The notes: generated from the letters alone by a model not told the origin. Positions 8,289 to 17,720 are shown, numbered from the stretch's first letter. The stretch is 64,000 nt of DNA from Flavobacterium piscisymbiosum (GCF_020905295.1 NZ_JAJJMM010000001.1:6386001-6450000); one strand, 5' to 3'. Translations and numbers: made by a program.

Positions 8289-9242
8289 TTATTTAAAGAA
8301 ACTGTCAACGAATTCATATTTATTAAAGACTTGCAAATCTTCAATTCCTTCACCAACACCAATATATTTTACAGGAATTTGAAACTGGTCAGAAATACCA
8401 ATTACAACACCACCTTTTGCAGTTCCGTCAAGTTTGGTTACAGCAAGAGAAGTTACCTCAGTTGCAGCAGTAAATTGTTTCGCTTGTTCGAAAGCATTTT
8501 GACCTGTAGAACCATCTAAAACCAATAATACATCATGAGGCGCATCAGCAACCACTTTTTGCATTACACGTTTTACTTTGGTAAGCTCGTTCATCAAATT
8601 GACTTTGTTATGCAAACGACCGGCAGTATCAATAATAACCACATCGGCATTTTGAGCTACGGCAGATTGCAAAGTATCAAAAGCAACAGAAGCAGGATCA
8701 CTTCCCATATTTTGTCTTACAATAGGCACATCTACACGATCTGCCCAAACCTGTAATTGATCGATAGCAGCAGCACGAAAAGTATCTGCAGCTCCTAAAA
8801 CGACTTTATAACCCGCTTTTTTAAACTGATAAGCAAGCTTACCAATTGTAGTTGTTTTACCAACTCCGTTTACTCCAACCACCATTAAAACGTATGGTTT
8901 TTTATCTTTCGGAATTTCGAATTCAGTAGCTTCACCAGTATTAGTTTCAGATAATAAAGCCCCAATTTCTTCACGAAGAATCTGGTTCAACTCCTCTGTA
9001 CCTAAATATTTGTCCTCAGCAACGCGTTTTTCAATTCTTGAAATTACCTTAAGAGTTGTATTTACACCAACATCAGAAGCAACAAGAATTTCTTCCAAAT
9101 CATCCAAAACGTCGTCATCGACTTTAGATTTTCCGGCAACAGCTTTGCTTAACTTTGAGAAAAAAGTAGTTTTTGATTTTTCAAGACCTTTGTCTAAAGT
9201 CTCTTTTTTATCAGTAGAGAATAATTTTTTAAAAAAACTCAT
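8289..9242 (-). CDS. ftsY: Signal recognition particle receptor FtsY
   Basis: This 317-residue SRP GTPase has the NG domain only. G1 is GVNGVGKTTTIGKLA, followed by DTFRAAAIDQL, the G3 DTAGR and the G4 TKLDGTAKGG, ending with KYIGVGEGIEDLQVF. It docks the SRP-ribosome complex to the SecYEG translocon at the membrane. The N-terminus is short (about 40 basic residues) without the long acidic A domain of E. coli, as usual in Bacteroidota. It belongs to the cinA-rpmB-rpmG-DUF4295-ftsY neighbourhood, but a terminator at 9461-9490 and a structured repeat separate it from the ribosomal genes. Confidence 0.97.
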   Translation of the reverse strand: MSFFKKLFSTDKKETLDKGLEKSKTTFFSKLSKAVAGKSKVDDDVLDDLEEILVASDVGVNTTLKVISRIEKRVAEDKYLGTEELNQILREEIGALLSETNTGEATEFEIPKDKKPYVLMVVGVNGVGKTTTIGKLAYQFKKAGYKVVLGAADTFRAAAIDQLQVWADRVDVPIVRQNMGSDPASVAFDTLQSAVAQNADVVIIDTAGRLHNKVNLMNELTKVKRVMQKVVADAPHDVLLVLDGSTGQNAFEQAKQFTAATEVTSLAVTKLDGTAKGGVVIGISDQFQIPVKYIGVGEGIEDLQVFNKYEFVDSFFK

Positions 9243-9310
9243 TTTTATAGGTTGTTAGTTTTTTAGACTATACGATTTTTTGACAATCTAAATAATCCTA
9301 ATGTTTATAG

Positions 9311-9420
9311 AAGACCAATTGTTTTTCTGGTCCCGACAGCACTTATGCTTTTATCTCCGTTAAAACGGACAGTAAAGATAGAGAGGATAACGGGAACTAT
9401 TGCTTAAAAAAAAGCCAATT
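9311..9420 (-). repeat. Structured intergenic repeat, family R1, divergent copy c
   Basis: Read on the minus strand, AGTTCCCGTTATCC, CTCTATCTTTACTGTCCG, TTTTAACGGAGATAAAAGC and GTGCTGTCGGGAC follow the same block order as copies a and b of R1 (CCCGCTATCC, TATATCTTTT, GTCCG stem, GCTCC, ATCGGGGC). The stem sequence has changed but still pairs. Outer CAATTGG/CCAATTG arms add a further inverted pair. It lies in the presumed 5' region of ftsY. Confidence 0.5.
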
Positions 9421-9460
9421 GTTATATTTCTATAAAATTTTAGACAAATATAAAAAATAA

Positions 9461-9490
9461 AAAAGCTACTTCCGAATGAAAGTAGCTTTT
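9461..9490 (-). terminator. Terminator after the rpmB-rpmG-DUF4295 unit
   Basis: AAAAGCTACTTC and GAAAGTAGCTTTT form a 10-11 bp stem. On the minus strand it is followed by T-rich sequence. It lies 20 bp beyond the DUF4295 stop. Confidence 0.8.
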
Positions 9491-9509
9491 CTATATACTG
9501 TGATTGTAA

Positions 9510-9662
9510 TTATTTCTTTTTCAAGAAAGTATCAACTTCTTCAGGAGCCATAATAGATTCTACGAATGTATATGCACCAGTTTTAGGAGATTTCACCATT
9601 TTGATGGCTTTTGATAATCTCTTAGAAGATGTTTGTAACGATGCTACGGTTTTCTTTGCCAT
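9510..9662 (-). CDS. DUF4295 small basic protein (50 aa)
   Basis: MAKKTVASLQTSSKRLSKAI begins a 50-residue, Lys-rich protein ending in EEVDTFLKKK. This is the DUF4295 family, found almost always next to rpmB and rpmG in Bacteroidota. Its position among ribosomal protein genes and its high charge suggest a ribosome-associated protein, possibly a phylum-specific subunit of the large subunit; that assignment is inference here. It lies 112 bp after rpmG on the same strand and ends at a terminator. Confidence 0.9.
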   Translation of the reverse strand: MAKKTVASLQTSSKRLSKAIKMVKSPKTGAYTFVESIMAPEEVDTFLKKK

Positions 9663-9774
9663 GATTTAAATGTTATCGAAATTTAAATAAATCTTTTATT
9701 CTTACTAATATTACTAGTATTACCAGTATTACTCAATAATCAAAACTTAAGACTATATCAAAATCTCTAAGTTA

Positions 9775-9957
9775 TTACTTAATTTCTTTGTGAACAGTTA
9801 CGCGTTTCAAGATTGGATTAAATTTTTTAATCTCTAATCTATCCGGAGTATTTTTTTTGTTCTTAGTTGTAATGTATCTTGAAGTACCTGGAACACCAGA
9901 AGTCTTGTGTTCAGTACATTCTAAAATTACCTGGATTCTATTACCTTTCTTTGCCAT
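9775..9957 (-). CDS. rpmG: 50S ribosomal protein L33
   Basis: This is a 60-residue protein with the L33 pattern: [38 protein letters not shown] and [15 protein letters not shown]. Only one of the usual zinc-ligand cysteines (in LECTEH) remains, so this is a zinc-free (C-minus) type. It sits between rpmB and DUF4295 in the standard order. Confidence 0.96.
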
Positions 9958-9984
9958 CTTGCTATATATTTATTTAGGAAAAGA

Positions 9985-10221
9985 TTATTTGATAAATCCT
10001 TCTGACTGCGCTTTTTTCAAAACAGCAGAAATTCCATTTTTATTAATTGTTTTTATCGTAGATGCTGCTACTCTAAGAGTAATCCATCTATCTTCTTCTG
10101 GAAGATAAAAACGCTTTTTAACTAAGTTTACAGAAAATTTTCTCTTAGTTTTGTTCATAGCGTGAGAAACGTTATTTCCTACCATCGCTCTTTTACCTGT
10201 AAGGTCACAAACTCTTGACAT
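9985..10221 (-). CDS. rpmB: 50S ribosomal protein L28
   Basis: The 78-residue protein starts [20 protein letters not shown], the typical L28 N-terminus, and ends in [13 protein letters not shown]. It binds 23S rRNA in the large subunit. The gene is 27 bp upstream of rpmG on the same strand, and cinA lies 71 bp upstream of it. Confidence 0.97.
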   Translation of the reverse strand: MSRVCDLTGKRAMVGNNVSHAMNKTKRKFSVNLVKKRFYLPEEDRWITLRVAASTIKTINKNGISAVLKKAQSEGFIK

Positions 10222-10292
10222 TATACTTATCTTTTATCGTTATTCAAAATCAGGGTGCAAAGAAAAGAAAAATAAACGATTGAAACAAAAAA

Positions 10293-11546
10293 TTATAGCA
10301 CATTTTTTAAAATTTCTTTCTGTAATATTTCTAAACTCTTAATCACGGCTCTATCTATCACTTTTTCACGTGGTTGGCCAAAATTAAATTCTTCGACAAT
10401 TATACCGGTTGGAGTAGCCAAAGCGATAAAAACAGCTCCAATTTCAGCGTCAGAGTCTCCTTTTGTCGGTCCGGCGTTCCCGGTTGTGGCAATTGCATAG
10501 TCTGTTTTAAGTATCTCTTTCACATTCAAAGCCATAGCCGAGGCAACTTCTGCACTAACTACCGAAAATTGATCGACTAAATCCTGCGAGATACCGAGAA
10601 CATTAACCTTTACCGCGGTTGCGTACGAAACTATACTACCCTTAAAGTAGTTAGAAGCTCCTGGAACAGCTGATAAAACAGAAGCGATTTTTCCGCCTGT
10701 AAAACTTTCTGCAGTCGCAATAGTTTTATTTTGCTTGGTCAGTATTTTACCAACTACAGATTCTATCGTTTCATTTTCTTCGTAACCAACGATAATATCA
10801 TGAATAATAGCATCTAATGATTTTACATTTTCTTCGATCGCTGCTTCCAGCAGTTCTTTATTGGTTCCTCTGGCCGACAAACGCAGACGCACTCGTCCCG
10901 GATTTGGCAAATAAGCTAACTTGATGAATTCGGGCAAATTATTCTCCCAGTGTTCGATACGTTCTGCCACTAGACTCTCGCCCTGACCATACGTTAAAAT
11001 AGTTTTATGAATGATATACGGACGTTTGTACTCACGAACAATTTTAGGAATTATCTCTTCTTCGACTAAATATTTCATCTCGTACGGAACTCCCGGAAGC
11101 GAAATAAACACCGTATTTTCTTTCTTCATCCACATTCCCGGTGCAGTTCCCATTTTGTTGTGCAAAACGGTGCATTTTGACGGAACTAAGGCTTGATCTT
11201 TATTTAATTGCGAAATTGGTCGTTTGTAAAAACCTTCGATCAATTCGGTTACATGAGCCAGAACTTCGGGATTTACGACTAACTCATCATCAAAATAATC
11301 GCAGAATGTTTTTTTTGTAACATCATCCTTTGTTGGCCCTAAACCTCCTGTTACAATCACCACATCGACTTTGTTTTGCAGCTGAGCAAAGGTGTCTAAA
11401 ATGTGCTTTTTGTCATCGCTTATCGAAATCATTTCATGAACTTCAACACCGATTCGGTCGAGTGATTTAGCGATAAAACCTGAATTGGTATCTACAATCT
11501 GACCTATTAAAATTTCGTCTCCAATAGTAATGATAGTTGCTTTCAT
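10293..11546 (-). CDS. cinA: CinA: competence/damage-inducible protein with nicotinamide-nucleotide amidase domain
   Basis: This 417-residue two-domain protein starts with a MogA/MoaB-like domain ([35 protein letters not shown]). It ends with a PncC-type amidase domain ([20 protein letters not shown], then NVLGI and [12 protein letters not shown]). The C-terminal domain hydrolyses NMN to nicotinate mononucleotide; the N-terminal domain of full-length CinA has ADP-ribose pyrophosphatase activity in characterised cases. Length is normal. It lies upstream of rpmB on the same strand and downstream of an R1 repeat. Confidence 0.94.
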   Translation of the reverse strand: MKATIITIGDEILIGQIVDTNSGFIAKSLDRIGVEVHEMISISDDKKHILDTFAQLQNKVDVVIVTGGLGPTKDDVTKKTFCDYFDDELVVNPEVLAHVTELIEGFYKRPISQLNKDQALVPSKCTVLHNKMGTAPGMWMKKENTVFISLPGVPYEMKYLVEEEIIPKIVREYKRPYIIHKTILTYGQGESLVAERIEHWENNLPEFIKLAYLPNPGRVRLRLSARGTNKELLEAAIEENVKSLDAIIHDIIVGYEENETIESVVGKILTKQNKTIATAESFTGGKIASVLSAVPGASNYFKGSIVSYATAVKVNVLGISQDLVDQFSVVSAEVASAMALNVKEILKTDYAIATTGNAGPTKGDSDAEIGAVFIALATPTGIIVEEFNFGQPREKVIDRAVIKSLEILQKEILKNVL

Positions 11547-11584
11547 AGCTGTGGAATATTTTTACTTACTTAAGTGTAAGTCAT

Positions 11585-11762
11585 TATTATAAAGTAGGTT
11601 GTTGTCGCAACGATTTTGCGTGAGGGGTAGTAGCGGCATCCTTTTGTGACAAAAGAGACGCCTTTTTTAAGCAAAAAATTTCTGGAACAAAAGATATAGC
11701 GAATAACCCGACCCTGTTTTTGCCTTAAATTAAAAAAGGGCAAAAACAGGGGCACGCCCAGA
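11585..11762 (-). repeat. Structured intergenic repeat, R1-related long copy d
   Basis: Minus-strand order: TGGGCGTGCCC, a stem CCTGTTTTTGCC/GGCAAAAACAGG, GGTCGGGTTATTCGCTATATC, a second A/T-rich stem region, then AAAAGGATGCCGCTACTACC and CCTCACGCAAAATCG. The TCGCTATATC ... AGGATGCCGCT core is shared with R1. It fills the space between the Hpt gene and cinA, both on the minus strand, so it would be transcribed within the operon. The short open frame spanning it has no protein-like features. Confidence 0.65.
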
Positions 11763-11764
11763 TT

Positions 11765-12109
11765 TTACAAATCGAAATCTTTCTTAATTTCTTTAATCGC
11801 ATCTTTCACCTGTACTTTTATACTTTTAAAAGTTTCGATAATTTCTTTTTTCTTGCCTTCGGCTTTTGTCCAGGCCTCGACTTGCAATATTTCTTCAAAA
11901 GCAACATTTAGACCCATTAAATCTAATGTTGGTTTTATTTTGTGCGCATACGAATATGCGTATTTATGATCTTTTTTCTTGATTCCTTCTTTGATTTGTT
12001 TTAAATCCTCAGGAACTTCGGTAACAAATAATTTTAGAATTTCGTTTACAAATTCAGGATCGTTGTCTGAAAGCGCATACACTTTCGAAAGGTTGTATTT
12101 TAAAGCCAT
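11765..12109 (-). CDS. Hpt-domain phosphotransfer protein
   Basis: A single histidine phosphotransfer domain of 114 residues: DPEFVNEILKLFVTEVPEDL, a helix with the phosphoacceptor His56 in AYAHKIKPTLDLMG, and a final amphipathic helix. Such proteins shuttle phosphate between a hybrid sensor kinase and a response regulator in the cytosol. No kinase or regulator is in this window, so the partner is elsewhere. The start codon overlaps the stop of the upstream hydrolase gene, indicating translational coupling. Confidence 0.88.
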   Translation of the reverse strand: MALKYNLSKVYALSDNDPEFVNEILKLFVTEVPEDLKQIKEGIKKKDHKYAYSYAHKIKPTLDLMGLNVAFEEILQVEAWTKAEGKKKEIIETFKSIKVQVKDAIKEIKKDFDL

Positions 12110-12720
12110 TATTTTACTTGTATTCTAAATAATTTTTTATCTTCTAAAAAGCCTTCTAAAACATCATTAGGTTTCACCGAAGCGACACCTTCAGGAGTTC
12201 CTGTAAAAATGATATCACCAATTTTTAAAGTGAAAAATTGCGATACGTACGAAACAAGCTCATCAATTTTCCAAAGCATGAAGCTTGTATTCCCTTTTTG
12301 AACTGTTTTAGAATTGTTTGTTAACTCAAATGTAAGATTTTCCATCGAAATAAAATCGGTTTTTGGTAAAAAGTCTCCAATCACCGCAGAGCCATCAAAT
12401 GCTTTTGCTTTTTCCCAAGGCAATCCTTTTGCTTTCAATTTATCCTGTAAATCCCTGGCAGTAAAATCGATACCTACACTTATCTCATCGTAGTATTTGT
12501 GAGCAAACTTAGGTTCGATGTACTTTCCTACCTTATTAATTTTAACAATTATCTCTATTTCGTGATGAATTTCTTCAGAAAATTCGGGTATTACAAACGG
12601 ATGCTGCTTTAACAAAACTGCCGAATCCGGTTTCATAAAAACCACCGGTTCTGCTGGACGCTCGTTTTTTAACTCCTCGATATGATTGGTATAATTTCTA
12701 CCGATACAAATAATCTTCAT
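12109..12720 (-). CDS. Fumarylacetoacetate hydrolase (FAH) family protein
   Basis: The 203-residue protein begins MKIICIGRNYTNHIEELKNE and shows HHEIEIIVKI (metal-binding Glu pair), SVGIDFTARDLQD and GDIIFTGTPEGVASVKPND, the core of the FAH/YcgM family. Members are Mg- or Mn-dependent hydrolases, isomerases or oxaloacetate decarboxylases, often acting on oxaloacetate or acylpyruvates. The short length fits the acylpyruvase/oxaloacetate decarboxylase (FAHD1-like) type. It is coupled to the Hpt gene downstream, and a CTAAG-repeat hairpin fills the space upstream. Confidence 0.88.
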   Translation of the reverse strand: MKIICIGRNYTNHIEELKNERPAEPVVFMKPDSAVLLKQHPFVIPEFSEEIHHEIEIIVKINKVGKYIEPKFAHKYYDEISVGIDFTARDLQDKLKAKGLPWEKAKAFDGSAVIGDFLPKTDFISMENLTFELTNNSKTVQKGNTSFMLWKIDELVSYVSQFFTLKIGDIIFTGTPEGVASVKPNDVLEGFLEDKKLFRIQVK

Positions 12721-12726
12721 TTCTTT

Positions 12727-12815
12727 TATGAGTTACTAAGATGCTAAGTTACTAAGGTTCTAAGAAAAAAAAGCGTAAAAAACTTAGCATCTTAGAACCT
12801 TAGTAAATTAGCACC
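12727..12815. repeat. CTAAG-octamer hairpin
   Basis: The left arm has four 8-nt steps ending in CTAAG (TTACTAAG, ATGCTAAG, TTACTAAG, GTTCTAAG). The right arm carries the complementary CTTAGCATCTTAGAACCTTAG. Together they fill the space between the exonuclease and FAH genes. The exonuclease stop codon lies at the edge of the repeat (ACTAAATAAGGTGCTAA). Confidence 0.85.
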
Positions 12816-13586
12816 TTATTTAGTATTTAACTTTCTTAACTTAATTGCTGTTAAAACCTTTTTAGTATATAATGGAAAATCAGCATTTTGAATCCAGCTG
12901 AAATATCCCGGTTCGGTTTCAAGAATTTTATCAACTTTGGCACCTTTGTGTTTTCCGAATGTAAAAATTTCTTCGTTGTCTTTATCAAAAGCGATCATTC
13001 CGGCGAAATCGGCGATTTTTTTACGGGTTGTAAATTCAGACAATGATTTCATATCATTTTCTAAATCCGGATAACGATCTAATTGTGCTTTTAGGATTTC
13101 GTAGGTTGCCATAGTATCTGCTTCTGCAGAATGAGCATTTTCAAGACTTTTTCCGCAATAGAATTTCAATGCAGCACTTAAAGTACGTTCTTCCATTTTA
13201 TGAAAAATAGTCTGCACATCTACTGACACTTTATTTTTCATATCAAAATCGACTCCGGCACGAAGCAATTCTTCAGCCAAAAGCGGAATATCGAAACGGT
13301 CTGAATTAAAACCTCCCAAATCGCTATCCTTAATCATATTATGAATTTGCGGTGCCAATTCGTTAAAAGTTGGCTCATTCGCTACCTTTTCATCGGTAAT
13401 ACCATGAACGGCGGTGGTTTGCGGGGGAATTGGAATCGTAGGATTCACTAACCAGGTTTTACTTTCTTTATTTCCGTTTGGAAAAACTTTGAATATCGAA
13501 ATTTCTACAATTCGATCTTTACCTATATCAATTCCGGTTGTTTCAAGATCAAAAAAGCAAATTGGTTTGTTGAGTTTCAGTTCCAT
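12816..13586 (-). CDS. DEDDh 3'-5' exonuclease (DnaQ-like)
   Basis: The 256-residue protein has Exo I FFDLETTGIDIG, an Exo II Asp in GGFNSDRFDIPLLAEELLRA and Exo III HSAEADTMATYEIL, a complete DEDDh set in the first 170 residues. The C-terminal 80 residues hold IFTFGKHKGAKVDKILETEP, a small domain that also follows ExoX-like nucleases. It trims 3' ends of DNA or RNA as proofreading or repair activity; it is not the main polymerase subunit. It leads a minus-strand run with FAH and Hpt. The last codons come from the CTAAG repeat. Confidence 0.9.
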   Translation of the reverse strand: MELKLNKPICFFDLETTGIDIGKDRIVEISIFKVFPNGNKESKTWLVNPTIPIPPQTTAVHGITDEKVANEPTFNELAPQIHNMIKDSDLGGFNSDRFDIPLLAEELLRAGVDFDMKNKVSVDVQTIFHKMEERTLSAALKFYCGKSLENAHSAEADTMATYEILKAQLDRYPDLENDMKSLSEFTTRKKIADFAGMIAFDKDNEEIFTFGKHKGAKVDKILETEPGYFSWIQNADFPLYTKKVLTAIKLRKLNTK

Positions 13587-13745
13587 TTTTTAATTTTATA
13601 AGATTACAAATGTAATTTTTAAAGCCGAATTTCCTCTTTTATTCTTGATTTTTTTAAACAAAAATCAAGTCAATTTAATGATTTTAACTTTTAAATTCGT
13701 TCTTAAAGATTGGCTTTCTTTATTTCTTAACCTTTTCTTACAAAA

Positions 13746-13785
13746 CAAAAAACCCGGAAAATCATTAAAATTTTCCGGGTTTGAA
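13746..13785 (-). terminator. Terminator of the E2 acyltransferase unit
   Basis: AACCCGGAAAA and TTTTCCGGGTT form an 11-bp stem 20 bp past the E2 stop. T-rich sequence follows on the minus strand. Confidence 0.85.
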
Positions 13786-13802
13786 TTTATTTTTATCCGA
13801 TT

Positions 13803-15119
13803 TTAGAAATCTCTGTCAATATCAAAAGCTTCTAAATATTCTGCTACTCTTTTTACGAAACTTCCACCCAAAGCACCATCTACCACTCTGTGATCGTAAG
13901 AGTGCGATAAGAACATTTTTTGACGGATTCCGATAAAATCACCTTCAGGAGTTTCGATAACCGCAGGCACTTTACGAATTGCACCAAGAGCCAGAATACC
14001 TACTTGTGGCTGATTGATAATTGGCGTACCAAAAACACTACCAAAAGTTCCCACATTCGTTACCGTATAAGTTCCGCCTTGTGTATCGTCTGGTTTAAGT
14101 TTTCCTGCTTTTGCACGGTTTCCTAGATCGTTAACCGCTTTTGCCATTCCAACCAGGTTCAATTGATCTGCATTTTTAATTACAGGAACAATTAAGTTTC
14201 CGTTTGGTAAAGCTGCAGCCATTCCTAAGTTTATGTTTTTCTTTTTGATGATATAATCACCATCTACAGAAATATTCATTCCAGGAAAATCTTTCAATGC
14301 TTTTGCAACTGCTTCCATCATAATTGGTGTAAAAGTCAGCTTCTCGCCTTCTCTTTTTTCGAAAGCTGTTTTTACTTTCTCTCTCCATTTTACGATATTC
14401 GTTACATCAACTTCAATAAACGATTGTACGTGAGCCGAAGTTTGTACAGAAGCTGTCATGTATCCTGAAATTAGTTTACGCATTCTGTCCATTTCGATGA
14501 TTTCGTCACCTCCGTTTACAGAAACCGGAACTGCTTGTTGGCTTTTTTGAACCGGAGCAACAACAGGCTGTACTGCTTTTGAAGCTTCAACAACCGCTTT
14601 TGGCGTTTTAACACCTGATTTGCGGTTTTCAATATGTTTTAAAATATCTTCTTTTGTTACGCGGCCATCTTTTCCTGAACCGGCAATACTTTCTAATTCA
14701 GCTACAGAAATACCTTCTTCTTTTGCAATATTTTTTACTAGCGGAGAAAAGAATTTATCCGATCCTGAAAAATCTTGTGGAGCACTAACTGTTTCTTTAA
14801 CCGTTTCGATTGTTGCTTCAAGTGCAGCAACTTCTGCCGGAGCAGCAGCTTCCTGAGCTTTTGCAGCTGGTGCATCACCTTCAGTTTCAATAATTGCAAT
14901 GGTTTGTCCTACCTGAACCAAATCGTCTTTGCCAAACAATTGTTCAACTAAAATTCCTGAAACTTCGCTTGGTACTTCACTGTCGACCTTATCAGTCGCA
15001 ATTTCCAGTACTGCTTCATCAGCTTCAATTTTGTCTCCTACTTCTTTCAACCAGTTGGTAATAGTTGCTTCAGCGACACTCTCTCCCATTTTAGGAAGTT
15101 TTAATTCAAATCTTGCCAT
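13803..15119 (-). CDS. 2-oxoacid dehydrogenase complex E2, dihydrolipoamide acyltransferase
   Basis: This 438-residue protein has the usual three parts. The lipoyl domain has the lipoylated Lys in EIATDKVDSEVPSEVSG (residue ~43). An Ala/Pro-rich linker leads to the peripheral-subunit-binding domain (FFSPLVKNIAKEEGISVAEL, ~125-165). The catalytic domain ends with the active-site SHSYDHRVVDGALGG. Substrate is not certain: the sequence style resembles branched-chain 2-oxoacid E2 more than pyruvate E2. No E1 or E3 gene is adjacent. It follows the glycosyltransferase by 84 bp on the same strand but probably has its own promoter. Confidence 0.93.
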   Translation of the reverse strand: MARFELKLPKMGESVAEATITNWLKEVGDKIEADEAVLEIATDKVDSEVPSEVSGILVEQLFGKDDLVQVGQTIAIIETEGDAPAAKAQEAAAPAEVAALEATIETVKETVSAPQDFSGSDKFFSPLVKNIAKEEGISVAELESIAGSGKDGRVTKEDILKHIENRKSGVKTPKAVVEASKAVQPVVAPVQKSQQAVPVSVNGGDEIIEMDRMRKLISGYMTASVQTSAHVQSFIEVDVTNIVKWREKVKTAFEKREGEKLTFTPIMMEAVAKALKDFPGMNISVDGDYIIKKKNINLGMAAALPNGNLIVPVIKNADQLNLVGMAKAVNDLGNRAKAGKLKPDDTQGGTYTVTNVGTFGSVFGTPIINQPQVGILALGAIRKVPAVIETPEGDFIGIRQKMFLSHSYDHRVVDGALGGSFVKRVAEYLEAFDIDRDF

Positions 15120-15203
15120 ATTGTTAATCTAAAGGATGATTTTGATTTTCTGATTGCGAAATTACTGAATATTTTAAATATAAATTACACTTAATATAAT
15201 TTT

Positions 15204-16367
15204 TTACTCAATTTTTATAATTTGCCCCCTGTCATTCCGGGAATTACTTCCAATAATAAAATTTGTGTTTTTGGGGAAAATCTTAAAAGTAACGTTCTTA
15301 TCCTTAAGAGTTTTTATGATTTTGATACATTTTTTGAATGAAACATACTGATTATCCAAAATAATCTCAACACTTTTACCCTTAAAAATCAGGGACGAAT
15401 TTACCATTTTTTCTTTTTTTAAATCGATAAACAGCACTTTATTTTTTAAAATAGAAGGTAATTTTTCAGACAAATTTTTATTTGAAGAGTAAAAAACCAC
15501 ACTTTCAGGCAACGGTTTTGGCTTCGTTTTTCCCTGAAACATTTTTATAAAAGAAAAAAACCAAATTCCGATTTGAATAAAAAATTCAAAAAACCACGAC
15601 TTCTTAAAATGCTTTTGATAAAAGAAATTCATGGCTTCCTGAAAATGTTTCATGTATTTTTCGTCTTTCACCGTACTTTCTCCTTTATAATGCAAAACGG
15701 TAGTTTCATGAAAGTAAAAATTCGATTTCTGTTTTTGTAACGCACGATACGACAAATCGATATCATCTGCATACATGAAACATTTTTCATCAAAACCTTC
15801 AAGTTCTCTATATAATTCTCGTTCTAAAAACATAAAAGCGCCTACCAAAATATCGACTTTTCCGGTTTGATCTTTATCTAAATGCTGGGCATAATATTGA
15901 TTGAAAATTTTCCATTTTGGAAAAACTTTATACAATCCTGAAATTTTTGTAAAAGCGACCCAAGGCGTTGGAATGCTGCGTTTGCTTTCTGGCAGGAATT
16001 CTCCAGTTCCATCGATTAATTGGCAGCCAACAATTCCGGGATTGATTTGCCTTTCGGCGAAAGCCAAAATCTTTACAAAAGTATTCTCGGCAACAACAGT
16101 ATCGGGATTCAAAATGCAAATGTATTTCCCCGAAGCTTGCTCTACTCCTATATTATTACCTTTTGGGAAACCAAAATTTGCCGTATTCTGAATTAATTTT
16201 ACGTCAGGAAATTTAGTTTTCATCATCAAACAACTCTCGTCTGACGAATTATTATCGACTACAATAATTTCGGCATCAAGCGTCGAGATGGCGCTCTGAA
16301 CACTTAAAACGCATTGTTCCAGAAAGTAACGCACATTATAATTAAGAATAATTACCGATAATTGCAT
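15204..16367 (-). CDS. Family 2 glycosyltransferase (rhamnosyltransferase-like) with C-terminal extension
   Basis: The N-terminal GT-A domain reads MQLSVIILNYNVRYFLEQCV, then EIIVVDNNSSDES, CILNPDTVV and MYADDIDLSYRALQ, typical of GT2 enzymes adding rhamnose or similar sugars to surface polysaccharide. A hydrophobic stretch at about residues 245-265 (FFEFFIQIGIWFFSF) suggests membrane anchoring. The last ~105 residues look like a small alpha/beta domain I do not recognise. It follows the BamA/TamA-like gene by 30 bp, so both are likely on one transcript. Confidence 0.88.
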   Translation of the reverse strand: MQLSVIILNYNVRYFLEQCVLSVQSAISTLDAEIIVVDNNSSDESCLMMKTKFPDVKLIQNTANFGFPKGNNIGVEQASGKYICILNPDTVVAENTFVKILAFAERQINPGIVGCQLIDGTGEFLPESKRSIPTPWVAFTKISGLYKVFPKWKIFNQYYAQHLDKDQTGKVDILVGAFMFLERELYRELEGFDEKCFMYADDIDLSYRALQKQKSNFYFHETTVLHYKGESTVKDEKYMKHFQEAMNFFYQKHFKKSWFFEFFIQIGIWFFSFIKMFQGKTKPKPLPESVVFYSSNKNLSEKLPSILKNKVLFIDLKKEKMVNSSLIFKGKSVEIILDNQYVSFKKCIKIIKTLKDKNVTFKIFPKNTNFIIGSNSRNDRGQIIKIE

Positions 16368-16397
16368 GAAAAACGAAGGGATTGATTTTTTGGAAAG

Positions 16398-17579
16398 TTA
16401 GAAATTTTCGGCCAAACCCAATCGCAATGACCAATCGTTTTTACTTACACCAAAATCCAGAACGAGATTACTATTGTTTTGCTTGTTCCATTTGATTCGT
16501 AACCCTGTACCAATAGCGGGATTCCATTTTTTGAAATCATAAGTATCTAACTTAGAAACCGAAGAAAGATTAGCAAAAAACACAGCTCCCCAAAATCCGT
16601 TTTTAGAGATATCGGTTCGGTATTCGCTTTCAAAATAAAGCAATGCATTACTACGGAATCTGTTTCTGGTAAAACCCCGACCTGTTTTTCCATCGCGGTC
16701 CCAGCCAATACTTGGCAAGTCAAGATAATGTGGTTTTCCGCCAAAAGTAGACCAATAAAAAGCTCTGTAAGCCAAAACCCTGTGTTTGTATTTGCTAAAA
16801 GAATGGTATTTTCTGGCATCAAAATAAAACGATTTCCATTTTTCGCCCTCTACTCCACTGGTATTAATTCTGTAATCAGCTTCGACGTATAGACCTTGTT
16901 CTGGATTTACGTTATTTTTTCTGGAATCGTACAAAGCCTGAACGGCCACTCCAAAAGAGGTTTCATCAGAGAAATCTCCATTCATATACTTCACATAATC
17001 GGTTTCATCATCAATATAAGATTCTTCAGAAATATTTTGATAATTATCATACAAGAATCCTAATCCCAGCCGAAAATCTCCAATAATTTTTCGGGTTGCA
17101 AATTGATAAAAACGCCATTGTTGATAATCCAGAGTCGACATTTCTTTGTCAGTATTATGGCCTCCCAATCCGTAAGTATCCTGCGGATAAATCATAAAAC
17201 GATAATCTCCAATAAAATTCCAGTTGTTGTCTTTGGTATAAATATAGGATTGAACAGGAAAAACATACTGTTTGGTAAAACTAAAATAAGGCGAAAAAGT
17301 AACCTGAGACATTTTCGTGGTATTGCTGTCTCCCAGATAAAAAGTCGTAAGAAACGAAACCACTAATCCCGCATTTTTATTTGCATCTATAGGAACAGGA
17401 AGCAGCGAAAAAGCAACTTTTTTATCAGAATTTATTCGAAGTGAATCATTTTTATGAAAGAGTCTATACAAAACATCTAAAATATCTTTTTTACTGTTCG
17501 CGATTGAATCATTTTGCGAATAACAAAAAGGCATCAGGAAAAAGAAAAACAAAACTGTAAGAGATTTTAGATTTTTCAT
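16398..17579 (-). CDS. BamA/TamA-type outer-membrane beta-barrel (surface antigen domain)
   Basis: A signal peptide (MKNLKSLTVLFFFFLMPFCY) is followed by about 370 residues of alternating amphipathic strands. It contains GLYVEADYRIN and GFTRNRFRSNALLYFESEYR and ends in SLRLGLAENF with a terminal Phe. This matches the bacterial surface antigen domain of the Omp85 superfamily without POTRA repeats. Known relatives insert or move proteins or lipids at the outer membrane; a POTRA-less version could be a lipid or small-molecule channel. It is first in a likely two-gene unit with the glycosyltransferase. Confidence 0.82.
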   Translation of the reverse strand: MKNLKSLTVLFFFFLMPFCYSQNDSIANSKKDILDVLYRLFHKNDSLRINSDKKVAFSLLPVPIDANKNAGLVVSFLTTFYLGDSNTTKMSQVTFSPYFSFTKQYVFPVQSYIYTKDNNWNFIGDYRFMIYPQDTYGLGGHNTDKEMSTLDYQQWRFYQFATRKIIGDFRLGLGFLYDNYQNISEESYIDDETDYVKYMNGDFSDETSFGVAVQALYDSRKNNVNPEQGLYVEADYRINTSGVEGEKWKSFYFDARKYHSFSKYKHRVLAYRAFYWSTFGGKPHYLDLPSIGWDRDGKTGRGFTRNRFRSNALLYFESEYRTDISKNGFWGAVFFANLSSVSKLDTYDFKKWNPAIGTGLRIKWNKQNNSNLVLDFGVSKNDWSLRLGLAENF

Positions 17580-17688
17580 TTCGTAAAACTTTAAGAAACA
17601 ACTTCTTACAAATTTAAAATTAATTTTAAAACAGAAGCTATTTTAGAAATAATAATAAAAGAAAATTCTAACAGATTATAAAAAAGCA

Positions 17689-17696
17689 TATTTTTG
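17689..17696 (+). promoter_or_regulatory. Promoter -7 box of the 17721 gene
   Basis: TATTTTTG fits TAnnTTTG and lies 24 bp before the ATG at 17721. A TTG at 17694 that could extend the reading frame falls inside this box, which argues against it as a start. Confidence 0.6.
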
Positions 17697-17720
17697 AGTT
17701 TGAATACTAATTTCATTTCC

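Noticed and set aside
11570..11755. Minus-strand 61-codon frame between the Hpt gene and cinA
   Set aside because: It coincides with the structured repeat R1 copy d; the codons are the palindromic arms and the peptide has no protein-like composition.
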